DNA of 64,000 nt from Anaerotruncus sp. G3(2012) (lineage in GTDB: Bacteria; Bacillota; Clostridia; Oscillospirales; Ruminococcaceae): assembly GCF_000403395.2 (NCBI RefSeq), contig NZ_KE159657.1, forward strand, positions 648,147 through 712,146, given 5' to 3'. Made by a program: the position numbers and the translations under genes. Positions 33,514-44,642 of the stretch are shown piece by piece (the stretch's first letter is position 1; every line of letters starts with the position of its first letter). The notes under the pieces were generated by a model. It was not told where the DNA came from. It saw only the letters and a list, made by a program, of their open reading frames with translations, and did no database searches.

Positions 33514-34419
33514 ATGGAAGAATTGGAACAGACCCCAAACCAGCCGATGGCGCCGCTGCCATCGATCCAGTGGTTTCCTGGGCATATGACCAAAACCCGC
33601 CGGCTGATGGAGAAAAGCCTCCGCCTGGTGGACTTGGTGGTGGAGCTGACCGATGCGCGGATTCCCGCATCCAGCCGCAATCCGGAGATCGACCGGCTGG
33701 TGGGGAACAAGCCCCGGGTGCTTCTGCTTAACAAGTGCGATTCCGCAGACGAGTCTGCAACCTCAAAATGGCTTGCCTGTTATGCGAAGCAGGGCATCCC
33801 GGCGATTGCGACCGATTGCCGCAGCGGCAAGGGATTAAAAGCGTTTCTGCCGCTTGTCCGGCAGACCCTTTCGGAGCAGCTCGCGCGCCGCGCCGCCCGC
33901 GGGATGGCCGGACAGCCGATCCGCATGATGATTGTCGGGATTCCAAATGTGGGCAAGTCCTCGCTGATTAACCGTCTGGCGGGTTCGCGCCGCACCAAGG
34001 TGGAGGATCGTCCAGGTGTGACACGGGGCCGGCAGTGGGTGTCGCTCGAGGGCGGGATCGAGCTGCTTGATATGGCGGGTATCCTCTGGCCCAAGTTCGA
34101 GGACCCGCTGGTCGGGGAGCGGCTGGCGTTCACCGGCGCGGTCAAGGACGATGTCCTCGACATCGAACTGTTGGCGATGCGGCTGCTCCTGCTGCTTCAG
34201 GAGGAATATCCTGACCTGCTCGCGCAGCGGTATAAATTCCGGGAGGGGGAAGCGGACGGTTTGGATGCATATGCGCTGCTGGAACTGGTTGGACGCCGGC
34301 GCGGTATGCTGGTTTCGGGCGGCGAGGTCAATACAGAACGGGCGGCAATCACTGTTCTGGACGAGTTCCGGAGCGGGAAGATGGGCCGTCTGACCCTCGA
34401 GCTTCCGCCGCATTCCTGA
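33514..34419 (+). CDS. rbgA: ribosome biogenesis GTPase A
   Basis: 301 residues. Circularly permuted GTPase: the G4 motif NKCD (73-76) comes before G1 GIPNVGKSS (142-150) and G3 DMAG (186-189). IQWFPGHMTKTRRLME near the start is the family hallmark, and a C-terminal ANTAR-like helical domain follows. It assists late maturation of the 50S subunit. In many Firmicutes it lies between rplS and rnhB with a signal peptidase gene, exactly the order here. Confidence 0.95.
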   Translation: MEELEQTPNQPMAPLPSIQWFPGHMTKTRRLMEKSLRLVDLVVELTDARIPASSRNPEIDRLVGNKPRVLLLNKCDSADESATSKWLACYAKQGIPAIATDCRSGKGLKAFLPLVRQTLSEQLARRAARGMAGQPIRMMIVGIPNVGKSSLINRLAGSRRTKVEDRPGVTRGRQWVSLEGGIELLDMAGILWPKFEDPLVGERLAFTGAVKDDVLDIELLAMRLLLLLQEEYPDLLAQRYKFREGEADGLDAYALLELVGRRRGMLVSGGEVNTERAAITVLDEFRSGKMGRLTLELPPHS

Positions 34420-34551
34420 ATTCTGATGTCAGGGGGCGCTCGCCAAGCCTCCTTTTTGCCGCTGTTAAAGATATGCACCGGCAAATCGGGGGAAAGGCCG
34501 GCGAAACTGTTTCGATGAAAAATCCGTTCTGGGCAGATGGAAGGTGTGGAG

Positions 34552-35157
34552 ATGTACGAATACGAACAGGAAGCCTATGCGCAGGGATTTCGGGCGGTCT
34601 GCGGGGTGGATGAGGCAGGCCGCGGCCCGCTGGCGGGCGACGTTTACGCAGCGGCGGTGATCCTGCCGCAGGGGTTGGAAATTCCGGGGATTGACGATTC
34701 CAAAAAGCTCTCCGCCAAAAAGCGCGAACAGCTTTACGAGCAGATCTGTGCACAGGCAGCGGCTTGCTGCATCTCCTCGGCGACCGTCGAGGAGATCGAC
34801 CGGCTGAACATCCTGCAAGCATCCATGCTGGCAATGCGCCGGGCGGTTGCGGGGCTTTCCATATGTCCTGATCTTGCGCTGGTTGACGGGAACCGGGACC
34901 CGGCCTTCCCGGACGGGCTTGCCTGCCGGACGATCGTCCACGGGGATGCCAGATCAGGCTCGATCGCGGCAGCGTCGATTCTGGCGAAGGTCGCGCGGGA
35001 CCGGTATATGAAGGCATTGGATGCCAAATATCCCGCCTATGCATTCTCCAAGCACAAAGGCTATGGAACAAAGCTCCATTATCAGATGTTGGATGAGAAT
35101 GGGGTATCCCCGGTCCACCGCCGGACGTTCCTGAAAAAATGGGAAGCCGGGAGATAG
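34552..35157 (+). CDS. rnhB: ribonuclease HII
   Basis: 201 residues from the ATG at 34552, with GGAAGGTG 6 bases upstream; ATG 34537 lacks a good site. CGVDEAGRGPLAGDVYAAAV (17-36) includes the catalytic Asp-Glu of the DEAGRG motif; DSKKLSAKKRE and LVDGN carry further conserved residues. It removes RNA primers and single ribonucleotides from DNA. It lies between rbgA and yraN in the conserved order. Confidence 0.95.
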   Translation: MYEYEQEAYAQGFRAVCGVDEAGRGPLAGDVYAAAVILPQGLEIPGIDDSKKLSAKKREQLYEQICAQAAACCISSATVEEIDRLNILQASMLAMRRAVAGLSICPDLALVDGNRDPAFPDGLACRTIVHGDARSGSIAAASILAKVARDRYMKALDAKYPAYAFSKHKGYGTKLHYQMLDENGVSPVHRRTFLKKWEAGR

Positions 35158-35161
35158 CGGG

Positions 35162-35563
35162 ATGGCGACAACGCGTCAGCGGGGGGCACTGGGGGAAGCG
35201 TTTGCCTGTGCGCGCCTGCTTGAGGACGGATATCGTATTCTGGAACGCAACTGGCGCAGCGGCAAAAGCGAAATCGACCTAATCGCCCAGAAAGGGAATG
35301 TGATTGCATTCATCGAGGTAAAGACCCGCGCTCAGGATGGGTGGTGCACACCGTCACAGGCGCTGGCCCGCAGCCAGCAGCGGCGGATCATACTGGCGGC
35401 GGTGGCATATCTGCGGGGAAAGGGCATATACAATACAGGGATGTTCCAGCCGCGGTTCGACCTGTTCGAGGTTGTGACCGCCTGTGCTGGTTCGCCCGAG
35501 GTGGTGCGGTACCGTCATCTGACGTCCGCCTATGATACGGAGGGGTTTGATGTTTTTATTTGA
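35162..35563 (+). CDS. YraN/UPF0102 family nuclease-fold protein
   Basis: 133 residues. The pattern RQRGALGEAFACARLLEDGY, then KSEIDLIAQKGNVIAFIEVK, is the UPF0102 signature and keeps the PD-(D/E)xK-type residues (E, D, ExK), suggesting a Holliday-junction resolvase-like nuclease. No activity is firmly assigned. It follows rnhB by 4 bases and overlaps the dipeptidase gene by 14 bases. Confidence 0.9.
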   Translation: MATTRQRGALGEAFACARLLEDGYRILERNWRSGKSEIDLIAQKGNVIAFIEVKTRAQDGWCTPSQALARSQQRRIILAAVAYLRGKGIYNTGMFQPRFDLFEVVTACAGSPEVVRYRHLTSAYDTEGFDVFI

Positions 35564-36533
35564 CCTGCACTGCGACACGGTCGGACGGCTGCACGACAGC
35601 ATCTGTTTCAAACCGGGAGAGAGTGTATTTCTGACCAAGGGGGAACGCCTCCCTGAAACGGACACACTGCTGCACAACCATGGGCATCTTGCGCTCGACC
35701 GGATGGCAGGGATCGACTGGTGTCAGTGCTTCGCGATTTTCATGCCAGACCAATACCGGGGCCCGGACGCAATCGCTTATTTTGAGAGCTGTTACCGGTA
35801 TTTTCAAACCCAGCTTGCACAAAATGCTGGCCGGCTGGCGCAGGTGCAGACGGTCGGACAACTGAAATCTGCGCTTTCGGAAGGCAAAGCTGCCGCCATG
35901 CTGACGGTGGAAGGCGGTTCCGCTCTGGGCGGCGACCTCTCGCGAGTTGGCAGGCTGGCGGAATGCGGGGTCCGGATAGTGACGCTGACCTGGAATGGCG
36001 AGAACGAGCTGGCGAGCGGAAACGCGACTACCCACGGGTTTTCCGGATTTGGACGGGAGGCGGTGGCGGAATTCGAGCGGGCTGGGATTGTCGCGGATGT
36101 CTCCCACCTGAACGACCGGGGGTTTGAAGAGTTAGCTGGGTTTGCACGCCGACCGTTCATCGCGACCCACAGCGATGCCCGGTCAGTACATAACCACCCC
36201 CGCAACCTGACCGACGACCAGTTCCGCCATATTGTTTCCATTGGCGGGCTCGTAGGACTGAACTTCTGTGTCCATTTCCTCTCGGATGACCCCGACCCGG
36301 CATTCCCGCGGCTGGCGGCGCATCTGGAGCGGTTTCTCCGGCTGGGCGGGGAGGATGTGGTGGCGCTTGGCTCCGATTTTGATGGATGTGATGTCCCCTC
36401 CTGGCTCGGCTCCGGGGAAAAATTCCCGGACCTCTACCGGGAGGTCTGCGGCGGGTTCGGGCAGGGGATCGCCGACAAGCTGTTCTTTACCAATGCGGCA
36501 GACTTCTTTGCGCGCTGGGAAGGGGGGATGTAA
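35550..36533 (+). CDS. membrane dipeptidase-type (M19) peptidase
   Basis: 327 residues from the ATG at 35550, with GGAGGGG 6 bases upstream, inside the end of the preceding gene. Zinc ligands are in FDLHCDT (His7, Asp9), TVEGG (the bridging Glu), ADVSHLN and THSDAR, all typical of family M19 (renal dipeptidase). No signal peptide is visible, so it is cytoplasmic despite the family name. It hydrolyses dipeptides, including D-amino acid ones. The phosphoesterase gene starts directly after its stop. Confidence 0.9.
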   Translation: MFLFDLHCDTVGRLHDSICFKPGESVFLTKGERLPETDTLLHNHGHLALDRMAGIDWCQCFAIFMPDQYRGPDAIAYFESCYRYFQTQLAQNAGRLAQVQTVGQLKSALSEGKAAAMLTVEGGSALGGDLSRVGRLAECGVRIVTLTWNGENELASGNATTHGFSGFGREAVAEFERAGIVADVSHLNDRGFEELAGFARRPFIATHSDARSVHNHPRNLTDDQFRHIVSIGGLVGLNFCVHFLSDDPDPAFPRLAAHLERFLRLGGEDVVALGSDFDGCDVPSWLGSGEKFPDLYREVCGGFGQGIADKLFFTNAADFFARWEGGM

Positions 36534-37238
36534 ATGGCGGTCTACACGATCAGCGACCTGCACCTCTCCCTTTCGGGGGACCATTCGATGGATGTGTTTC
36601 CAGGATGGCAGGGGTATGTCGAGCGGATCGAGCAAAACTGGCGGGAACACATCACGGATGCAGATACGGTGGTGCTTCCCGGCGATACCTCATGGGGGCT
36701 TTCCCTGGAGGAGTCGCTCGCGGACTTCGCTTTCATTGACCGCCTCCCTGGGAAAAAAATCCTGCTCAAGGGGAACCATGATTACTGGTGGACCACAAAA
36801 AACAAGATGGAGCGTTTTTTTTCAGAACATGGATTAAATTCCCTGCAAATTCTCCATAATAACAGCGTTGTGGTAGAAGGAATGGCGATCTGCGGTTCGC
36901 GGGGCTGGCTGTTCGAGACAGGCGAGGCGTTTGACGCGAAGATCATCAATCGGGAGGCGATCCGGCTCGAGCTTTCGCTCGCCGAGGCGGAAAAAACAGG
37001 GCAGCCGCCGGTTGTATTCCTGCACTATCCGCCAGTCTATGGAGAAAATGAGTCCCCGCAGATTCTGGATGTGCTTTGCAGGCACCGGGTTTCCCGCTGC
37101 TATTACGGCCATATCCATGCCGCGGGCTGCCGCTATGCAGTCGAAGGGCGGTATCTGGGCATCCATTTCCGGCTGGTGAGCAGTGATTTTCTCAGGTTTA
37201 CCCCGGTTCTGGTGGAATTTCCTGAAGAATTTTCCTGA
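36534..37238 (+). CDS. calcineurin-like metallophosphoesterase
   Basis: 234 residues. All metal motifs of the family are present: ISDLHL (Asp8, His10), LPGDTSWG, GNHDYWW, FLHYPPVYG and YYGHIHAAG. It resembles a Firmicute group often called phosphohydrolase without known substrate. The start directly follows the stop of the peptidase gene, with AGGGGGG upstream. Last gene of the run starting at the radical SAM gene; the tig promoter follows within 20 bases. Confidence 0.88.
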   Translation: MAVYTISDLHLSLSGDHSMDVFPGWQGYVERIEQNWREHITDADTVVLPGDTSWGLSLEESLADFAFIDRLPGKKILLKGNHDYWWTTKNKMERFFSEHGLNSLQILHNNSVVVEGMAICGSRGWLFETGEAFDAKIINREAIRLELSLAEAEKTGQPPVVFLHYPPVYGENESPQILDVLCRHRVSRCYYGHIHAAGCRYAVEGRYLGIHFRLVSSDFLRFTPVLVEFPEEFS

Positions 37239-37254
37239 ATTCATAAAAAATCTC

Positions 37255-37283
37255 TTGGCATTGACGGTTCTATTTGCTATAAT
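37255..37283 (+). promoter_or_regulatory. sigma-A-like promoter of tig
   Basis: TTGGCA, 17 bases, TATAAT, about 90 bases before the trigger factor start. Confidence 0.7.
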
Positions 37284-37372
37284 ATTAAATTGGTGGGCAA
37301 AAAGCTCAAATACGTTCCTCCATGAAAAGTGGCAGGAGCAGTTTAAAGTACGTTTTCAGGAGGAAGTATAAA

Positions 37373-38680
37373 ATGGCAGTTATTTCCCAGAAAGTAAATG
37401 ATGACAAACGTGTGGAACTGACAATTTCGGTCGGTGCAGAAGAGTTCGGCAAGGCGATTGACGCTGCTTACAGAAAAAATGTCAAACGGATGCAGGTGCC
37501 GGGATTCCGAAAAGGAAAGGCCCCCCGCAAGATGATTGAAAAGATGTACGGCGAGGGCGTTTTCTTTGAGGACGCGATTAACAGCACCTATCCGAAGGCA
37601 TATCAGGCGGCAATCATTGAAACCGGTATCAAACCGGTCGACCGCGCGGACATTGAGGTGGAGGATGCTTCCGCCGCTGAGGGCTATACCTTTAAGGCAA
37701 CGGTTGCGGTCAAGCCGGAAGTCAAGGTTGCGGATTATAAGGGCCTCAAGGTCGAGAAGGTTGTGCGCACTGCGACCGATGAGGACGTCGATGCGGAGAT
37801 CAAGCGGATGCAGGAGCAGAACGGCCGGATGATTACCGTTGAAGGCCGCGCAGCGCAGACCGGCGATACCGCAGTCATTGATTTTGAGGGATTCCTGGAC
37901 GGTGTCGCGTTCGAAGGCGGCAAAGGGGAGTCCCACCCGCTCCAGCTCGGCTCCAACAGCTTTATTCCTGGATTTGAGGAGCAGGTCGCGGGCCATAATG
38001 CCGGTGATGCGTTTGATGTGAACGTCACCTTCCCGGAGGATTATCATGCGGAGGAGCTGAAAGGCAAAGCGGCAGTGTTCAAATGCAAGCTGCATGAGAT
38101 CCGCGCCAAAGAGCTGCCCGAGCTGGATGATGAGTTTGCGAAGGATGTCAGTGAATTTGACACACTCGGCGAGCTGAAAGCAGACCTCAAGAAGAAACAG
38201 CAGGAGCGTCTGGATGACCAGAGCCAGACCGAGGTTGAAAACAAGCTGATGGAGATGGTTTCGAACAGCATGGAGGCGGATATCCCGGCGTGCATGTACG
38301 AGAACCGCATTGATGATATGGTGCAGGAGTTCGATTACCGTTTGCAGGCGCAGGGCCTCAACCTGCCGACCTATCTGAAGTATGCCGGCAAGGAGATGAG
38401 CGAGTTCCGGGATGGGTTCCGGCAGGAGGCTGAGTCCCAGGTAAAGGTCCGCTTGGCGCTTGAGAAGATTGTTGAGCTGGAAGGGATCGAGGTTTCGGAT
38501 GAGGAACTGGAGGAAGAGCTGAAAGACATCGCGAAAGGATACAATACTGATCTTGAGCGGGTCAAGCAGATCGTTCCGTCCTCCGAAGTTTCTCATGGCA
38601 TCGCGATGAACAAGGCGCTCGACATGATCCGTGAGAGCGCGGAGATTTCCGAAGTCAGCCCCGAAAAAACCTCTGACTGA
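37373..38680 (+). CDS. tig: trigger factor
   Basis: 435 residues from the ATG at 37373, with AGGAGG 10 bases upstream. The N-terminal ribosome-binding domain has the signature PGFRKGKAPRKMIEKMYG (about 43-60); an FKBP-type prolyl isomerase domain (about 155-245, GDTAVIDFEGFLDG) and the helical chaperone arms follow. It meets new chains at the ribosome exit. It stands before clpP and clpX, the common Firmicute order. Confidence 0.96.
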   Translation: MAVISQKVNDDKRVELTISVGAEEFGKAIDAAYRKNVKRMQVPGFRKGKAPRKMIEKMYGEGVFFEDAINSTYPKAYQAAIIETGIKPVDRADIEVEDASAAEGYTFKATVAVKPEVKVADYKGLKVEKVVRTATDEDVDAEIKRMQEQNGRMITVEGRAAQTGDTAVIDFEGFLDGVAFEGGKGESHPLQLGSNSFIPGFEEQVAGHNAGDAFDVNVTFPEDYHAEELKGKAAVFKCKLHEIRAKELPELDDEFAKDVSEFDTLGELKADLKKKQQERLDDQSQTEVENKLMEMVSNSMEADIPACMYENRIDDMVQEFDYRLQAQGLNLPTYLKYAGKEMSEFRDGFRQEAESQVKVRLALEKIVELEGIEVSDEELEEELKDIAKGYNTDLERVKQIVPSSEVSHGIAMNKALDMIRESAEISEVSPEKTSD

Positions 38681-38705
38681 GCAAGGCGCTATCAGAGACA
38701 GAAAA

Positions 38706-38803
38706 AGGGACCGGAAACGGTCTCCCACAAACTCAAAGAGGGAGTCCCTGCCGAGTGATCGCGCAGGTTACATATCAATGCGGCAGTAATGCCGCATTGA
38801 TAT
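38706..38803 (+). other. structured tig-clpP intergenic region
   Basis: Two inverted repeats lie one after the other: AGGGAC...GTCCCT (38706-38749), enclosing a smaller GGGACCG-GAAA-CGG hairpin, and a perfect 14-base stem (ATATCAATGCGGCA / TGCCGCATTGATAT, 38772-38803) with loop GTAA. No T-tract follows, so a simple terminator is unlikely. It could be a processing site or mRNA stabiliser between tig and clpP. Confidence 0.5.
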
Positions 38804-38911
38804 TCTAGCGGTAAGCTGTCCAAATGTGTGGGCAGTATGCTCTGGAACCGTCATTTTGGATTGTAGAGGGATGTTTTGCGGCAGATCCAATCCATCTAGG
38901 AGGTAATTCAT

Positions 38912-39493
38912 ATGGGCTTAGTGCCAATGGTAGTGGAACAAACAAACAGGGGCGAGCGGTCGTATGATATTTTTTCCCGTTTGCTCAATGATCGGATTGT
39001 CATGCTCTGCGACGAGGTGAACGATGCTTCTGCAAGCCTGGTGGTTGCGCAGCTTCTGTATCTGGAAGGACAGGACCCCGACAAGGACATCAGCCTCTAC
39101 ATCAACAGCCCGGGCGGGTCGATCTCTGCGGGCATGGCGATCTACGACACAATGAACTATATCAAATGCGATGTATCAACCATCTGCATGGGCCTGGCAG
39201 CCTCAATGGGTGCATTCCTGCTCTCATCGGGCGCGAAAGGCAAGCGTCTCGCCCTGCCCAACTCCGAAATCATGATCCATCAGCCGTCGAGCGGGGTACA
39301 GGGGCAGGCGACCGACATGAAAATCCGCACCGACTGGGTGATCCGCACGCGGGAGAAACTGAACCGTATTATGTCGGAACAAACGGGACAGCCGCTTGAG
39401 GTGATTGAGCGCGATACCGAACGCGACAATTTTATGACTGCCCAGCAGGCAGTGGATTACGGTCTGGTGGATAAGATCATCGACCATCGTTAA
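38912..39493 (+). CDS. clpP: ATP-dependent Clp protease proteolytic subunit
   Basis: 193 residues. Catalytic triad Ser98 ([10 protein letters not shown]), His123 (EIMIHQP) and Asp172; the NSPGGS oxyanion-hole motif is at 65-70. AGGAGG lies upstream. It forms the double heptamer ring that degrades proteins fed by ClpX, whose gene follows 43 bases later. Confidence 0.97.
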   Translation: MGLVPMVVEQTNRGERSYDIFSRLLNDRIVMLCDEVNDASASLVVAQLLYLEGQDPDKDISLYINSPGGSISAGMAIYDTMNYIKCDVSTICMGLAASMGAFLLSSGAKGKRLALPNSEIMIHQPSSGVQGQATDMKIRTDWVIRTREKLNRIMSEQTGQPLEVIERDTERDNFMTAQQAVDYGLVDKIIDHR

Positions 39494-39536
39494 AAGTTGG
39501 CATCTGCGTGAAGCCGACGATTTTAGGAGGTGTCAC

Positions 39537-40850
39537 ATGGCAAGAATGGAGGATCAAAGGGAACTGCGCTGTTCATTTTGCGGTAAGATGCAGGCGCAGG
39601 TACAGCGTTTGATCGCCGGCCCGGGCGTCTGCATCTGCAACGAATGCGTGGAGCTGTGCCAGAGTGTTTTGGATGACGATGCCCCTCCGCAGCGCTCCAG
39701 CCGTCACCAGCGGCCGGAGCAGCAACAGATTACTGTATATAAGCCGCGTGAGATTAAAGAAAAACTGGACGAATATGTGATCGGGCAGGACCAAGCGAAG
39801 CGTGCGCTCTCGGTCGCGGTCTATAACCACTATAAGCGCATCTATTTCGGGGACATGGGGGATGTTGAGCTGAACAAGTCGAATATCCTTCTGCTCGGCC
39901 CGACAGGCGTGGGCAAAACCCTGCTGGCGCAGACCCTCGCGCGGATGCTCAATGTTCCGTTTGCCATCGCGGATGCAACCACCCTGACCGAAGCGGGCTA
40001 TGTCGGCGAGGATGTTGAAAACATCCTTCTTCGGCTGCTTCAGGCGGCAGATTATGATGTGGAGCGTGCGCAGAAAGGGATTATCTACATCGACGAGATC
40101 GACAAGATCACCCGCAAGAGTGAGAACCCTTCGATCACCCGTGATGTTTCGGGTGAAGGTGTGCAGCAGGCACTGCTGAAAATCCTGGAAGGTACGGTTG
40201 CGAACGTCCCGCCCGCAGGAGGGCGGAAGCACCCTCAGCAGGAATTTATCCAAATTGACACAAGGGACATCCTGTTTATCTGCGGCGGCGCGTTCGAGGG
40301 GATCGAAAAGATCATCGAACGCCGTACAGATAAGAGTTCCCTCGGGTTTGGATCGACCATCAAAGATGCAAAAGCGATCGACCAGCTGGTGCACCAGGTT
40401 ACGCCGCAGGATTTGATCCGTTTTGGGATGATTCCCGAAATGATCGGGCGCATCCCGCTGATTACTGTCCTCGAAGCACTCGACCGGGAAGCGTTGGTCC
40501 GCATCCTCACCGAGCCAAAAAATTCGATCGTCCGGCAGTATCAGCAGTTCTTCAGGCTGGATAATATCGAGCTGGTCTTTGAACCGGAAGCGTTAGAGGC
40601 GGTCGCTGACCGCGCGATCGAACGGAAAACCGGAGCACGCGGCCTGCATGCGATCATGGAGGATGTACTGGGAGATTTGATGTACGAGTCACCTTCGGAT
40701 CATACCATTAAAAAGATTACGATAACCAAAAACTGCGTGACCGAAGAAGAGAAGCCGGTTTGCGAATTCGATCCGGCCCGGCGTCCGCAGAGGCTCCAGA
40801 TTACAGCAGCCCGGCGTCCGGTCCGTCCTCGCAGGGACAGCGCTTCTTGA
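39537..40850 (+). CDS. clpX: ATP-dependent Clp protease ATP-binding subunit ClpX
   Basis: 437 residues. N-terminal zinc domain (Cys12, Cys15, Cys34, Cys37), then AAA+ with Walker A GPTGVGKT (about 119-126), Walker [11 protein letters not shown], sensor region and the [13 protein letters not shown] block; the pore loop GYVGED is present. It unfolds substrates for ClpP. The C-terminal tail is unusually Arg/Pro-rich ([20 protein letters not shown]). A strong terminator follows. Confidence 0.97.
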   Translation: MARMEDQRELRCSFCGKMQAQVQRLIAGPGVCICNECVELCQSVLDDDAPPQRSSRHQRPEQQQITVYKPREIKEKLDEYVIGQDQAKRALSVAVYNHYKRIYFGDMGDVELNKSNILLLGPTGVGKTLLAQTLARMLNVPFAIADATTLTEAGYVGEDVENILLRLLQAADYDVERAQKGIIYIDEIDKITRKSENPSITRDVSGEGVQQALLKILEGTVANVPPAGGRKHPQQEFIQIDTRDILFICGGAFEGIEKIIERRTDKSSLGFGSTIKDAKAIDQLVHQVTPQDLIRFGMIPEMIGRIPLITVLEALDREALVRILTEPKNSIVRQYQQFFRLDNIELVFEPEALEAVADRAIERKTGARGLHAIMEDVLGDLMYESPSDHTIKKITITKNCVTEEEKPVCEFDPARRPQRLQITAARRPVRPRRDSAS

Positions 40851-40875
40851 ATTTGAAAAGTAGAAATTTGGAAGA

Positions 40876-40917
40876 TAAAAACCGTATTGACGCGGGCTGC
40901 GTTAATACGGTTTTTAT
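40876..40917 (+). terminator. Rho-independent terminator of clpPX
   Basis: A 17-base stem with one mismatch (AAAAACCGTATTGACGC / GCGTTAATACGGTTTTT) followed by ATGG, 26 bases after the clpX stop codon. Confidence 0.8.
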
Positions 40918-41034
40918 GGAGTGTAGAATCTGTAGCTTTTTAGAATCGTCTCCTGTTTCCAGAGGATGTACAGGGAAATTGGAAGCGGGATTGTAACAAA
41001 ACTGTTAAAATTCAGAAAAGATCAAAAAAGGGGG

Positions 41035-41065
41035 TTGATTTTTAGAAAATTTGTATTATTATAAT
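41035..41065 (+). promoter_or_regulatory. promoter of groESL
   Basis: TTGATT, 19 bases, TATAAT. The CIRCE operator begins one base after the -10 box, so HrcA binding would block transcription start. Confidence 0.6.
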
Positions 41066-41066
41066 A

Positions 41067-41418
<352 letters not shown>

Positions 41419-41459
41419 GCCTGTCTCAGTCAATTTTTTATGGAATGAAAGGAAGATGA

Positions 41460-43094
<1,635 letters not shown>

Positions 43095-43115
43095 TTTGAG
43101 AAAATAAGAGCTTTC

Positions 43116-43152
43116 GACCCCCTGCATCGTTCTGGTGCAGGGGTTTACTTTT
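43116..43152 (+). terminator. Rho-independent terminator of groESL
   Basis: Stem CCCCTGCA / TGCAGGGG with a 9-base loop followed by TTTACTTTTAT, 24 bases after the groEL stop codon. Confidence 0.7.
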
Positions 43153-43226
43153 ATGATGGATTGTGCTAATATAGAAAAGTTAATCTTGAAATCTGTAGAC
43201 ATGCCATGACAGAAAGGAATGAGAAG

Positions 43227-44597
43227 ATGGAGGCAAGAAAAGAGAACAAGATGGGCACTATGCCGGTTAGCAGGCTGCTCATCAGTATGTCGCTCCCAAT
43301 CATGATTTCGATGCTGGTGCAGGCGATGTACAACATCGTAGACAGTATTTTTGTGGCGCAGGTGAGCGAGAATGCCCTGACTGCGGTTTCTCTGGCATTT
43401 CCGGTTCAAAACCTGATGATCGCGGTATCGGTGGGTACCGGTGTGGGTATCAACTCGCTGCTCTCCCGCAGGCTGGGGGAACGCAATTTCGAGGACGCGA
43501 ATGCTACCGCGGAAAATGGGCTTGTCCTGGCGGTCATCAGCGCGGCATTGTTTGCCCTGTTTGGCGGGCTGTTTTCAGAGCAGTTCTTCCGGCTGTTTAC
43601 CCAGACCGAGGAGATTGTCGAGATGGGGACCGGTTATCTTACCATCTGCACAGTGTTTTCCTTCGGGATTTTTTTACAGGTCACAGCCGAGCGGATCATG
43701 CAGTCGACAGGCAACACGATCTACAATATGATTACACAGGGGATCGGCGCGATCACCAATATTATCCTTGACCCGATCCTGATTTTTGGTCTGTACGGGA
43801 TGCCCGCGATGGGCGTCAACGGTGCGGCGGCCGCAACCGTGGTGGGACAGATTCTGGCGATGGTGCTTGGTCTGCTCTTCAACGTCCTGTTCAACCATGA
43901 CGTCAGGATCAGCTTCAAAGGGTTCCGTCCCAACCTGCGCATTATCCGGGAAATCTATAAGGTCGGTGTGCCTTCGATCATTATGCAGTCGATCGCAACC
44001 GTCATGACAATCGGGATGAACAAAATCCTGATTCCCTTTACCGAAACAGCGGTTTCGGTGTTCGGCGTCTATTTCAAGCTGCAGAGCTTTGTCTTTATGC
44101 CGGTGTTCGGACTGACCAATGGGCTGGTGCCGATCGTGGCTTATAACTATGGAGCGCGCAAAAAGGAACGGATCATTCATGCGGTCAAGGATGCGGCGCT
44201 CTATGCATTCAGCATCATGGCATTGGGTTTGCTGATCTTTCAGACAATGCCGGTGCAGCTCCTGCGGATGTTCAAAGCCTCCGATTCGATGCTGGCCATC
44301 GGTGTGCCTGCCCTGCGGCTGATCAGCATCAGCTTTTTGGGGGCGGGCGTATCGATCGTCTTTTCGTCGGTTTTCCAGGCGGTCGGAAACGGCGTGCTCA
44401 GTCTGGTGACTTCGGTTGCGCGCCAGCTGATCGTTATTCTGCCGGTGGCGTGGCTGATGGCGCGCGAGTTTGGCCTGAATGCGGTCTGGTTGTCGTTCCC
44501 GATCGCGGAGGCGGTTTCCCTGCTGCTTTCGTTGATTTTCTACCACCATGTCTATCAGACGATGATCGAACCGCTTTTCGAGGAAGAGCCTGCGTGA
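43227..44597 (+). CDS. MATE-family multidrug/cation exporter
   Basis: 456 residues, about 12 hydrophobic segments in two halves. The ATG at 43227 follows AAAGGA at 8 bases. VQAMYNIVDSIFVAQVSENA and GNTIYNMITQGIGAITNIIL with LDPILIF are the MATE (MatE domain, DinF/NorM-like) signatures. It expels drugs or toxic compounds using a sodium or proton gradient. The substrate cannot be told. A methyltransferase gene follows after 45 bases. Confidence 0.9.
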   Translation: MEARKENKMGTMPVSRLLISMSLPIMISMLVQAMYNIVDSIFVAQVSENALTAVSLAFPVQNLMIAVSVGTGVGINSLLSRRLGERNFEDANATAENGLVLAVISAALFALFGGLFSEQFFRLFTQTEEIVEMGTGYLTICTVFSFGIFLQVTAERIMQSTGNTIYNMITQGIGAITNIILDPILIFGLYGMPAMGVNGAAAATVVGQILAMVLGLLFNVLFNHDVRISFKGFRPNLRIIREIYKVGVPSIIMQSIATVMTIGMNKILIPFTETAVSVFGVYFKLQSFVFMPVFGLTNGLVPIVAYNYGARKKERIIHAVKDAALYAFSIMALGLLIFQTMPVQLLRMFKASDSMLAIGVPALRLISISFLGAGVSIVFSSVFQAVGNGVLSLVTSVARQLIVILPVAWLMAREFGLNAVWLSFPIAEAVSLLLSLIFYHHVYQTMIEPLFEEEPA

Positions 44598-44642
44598 GCA
44601 CAGGACAGATGAAGAAAAAAGAAATGTAATGCTGGAGGAAAA

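Noticed and set aside
37343-38728. 461-codon minus-strand frame covering tig
   Set aside because: Exact antisense shadow of trigger factor with Leu/Arg-biased composition and no upstream signals.
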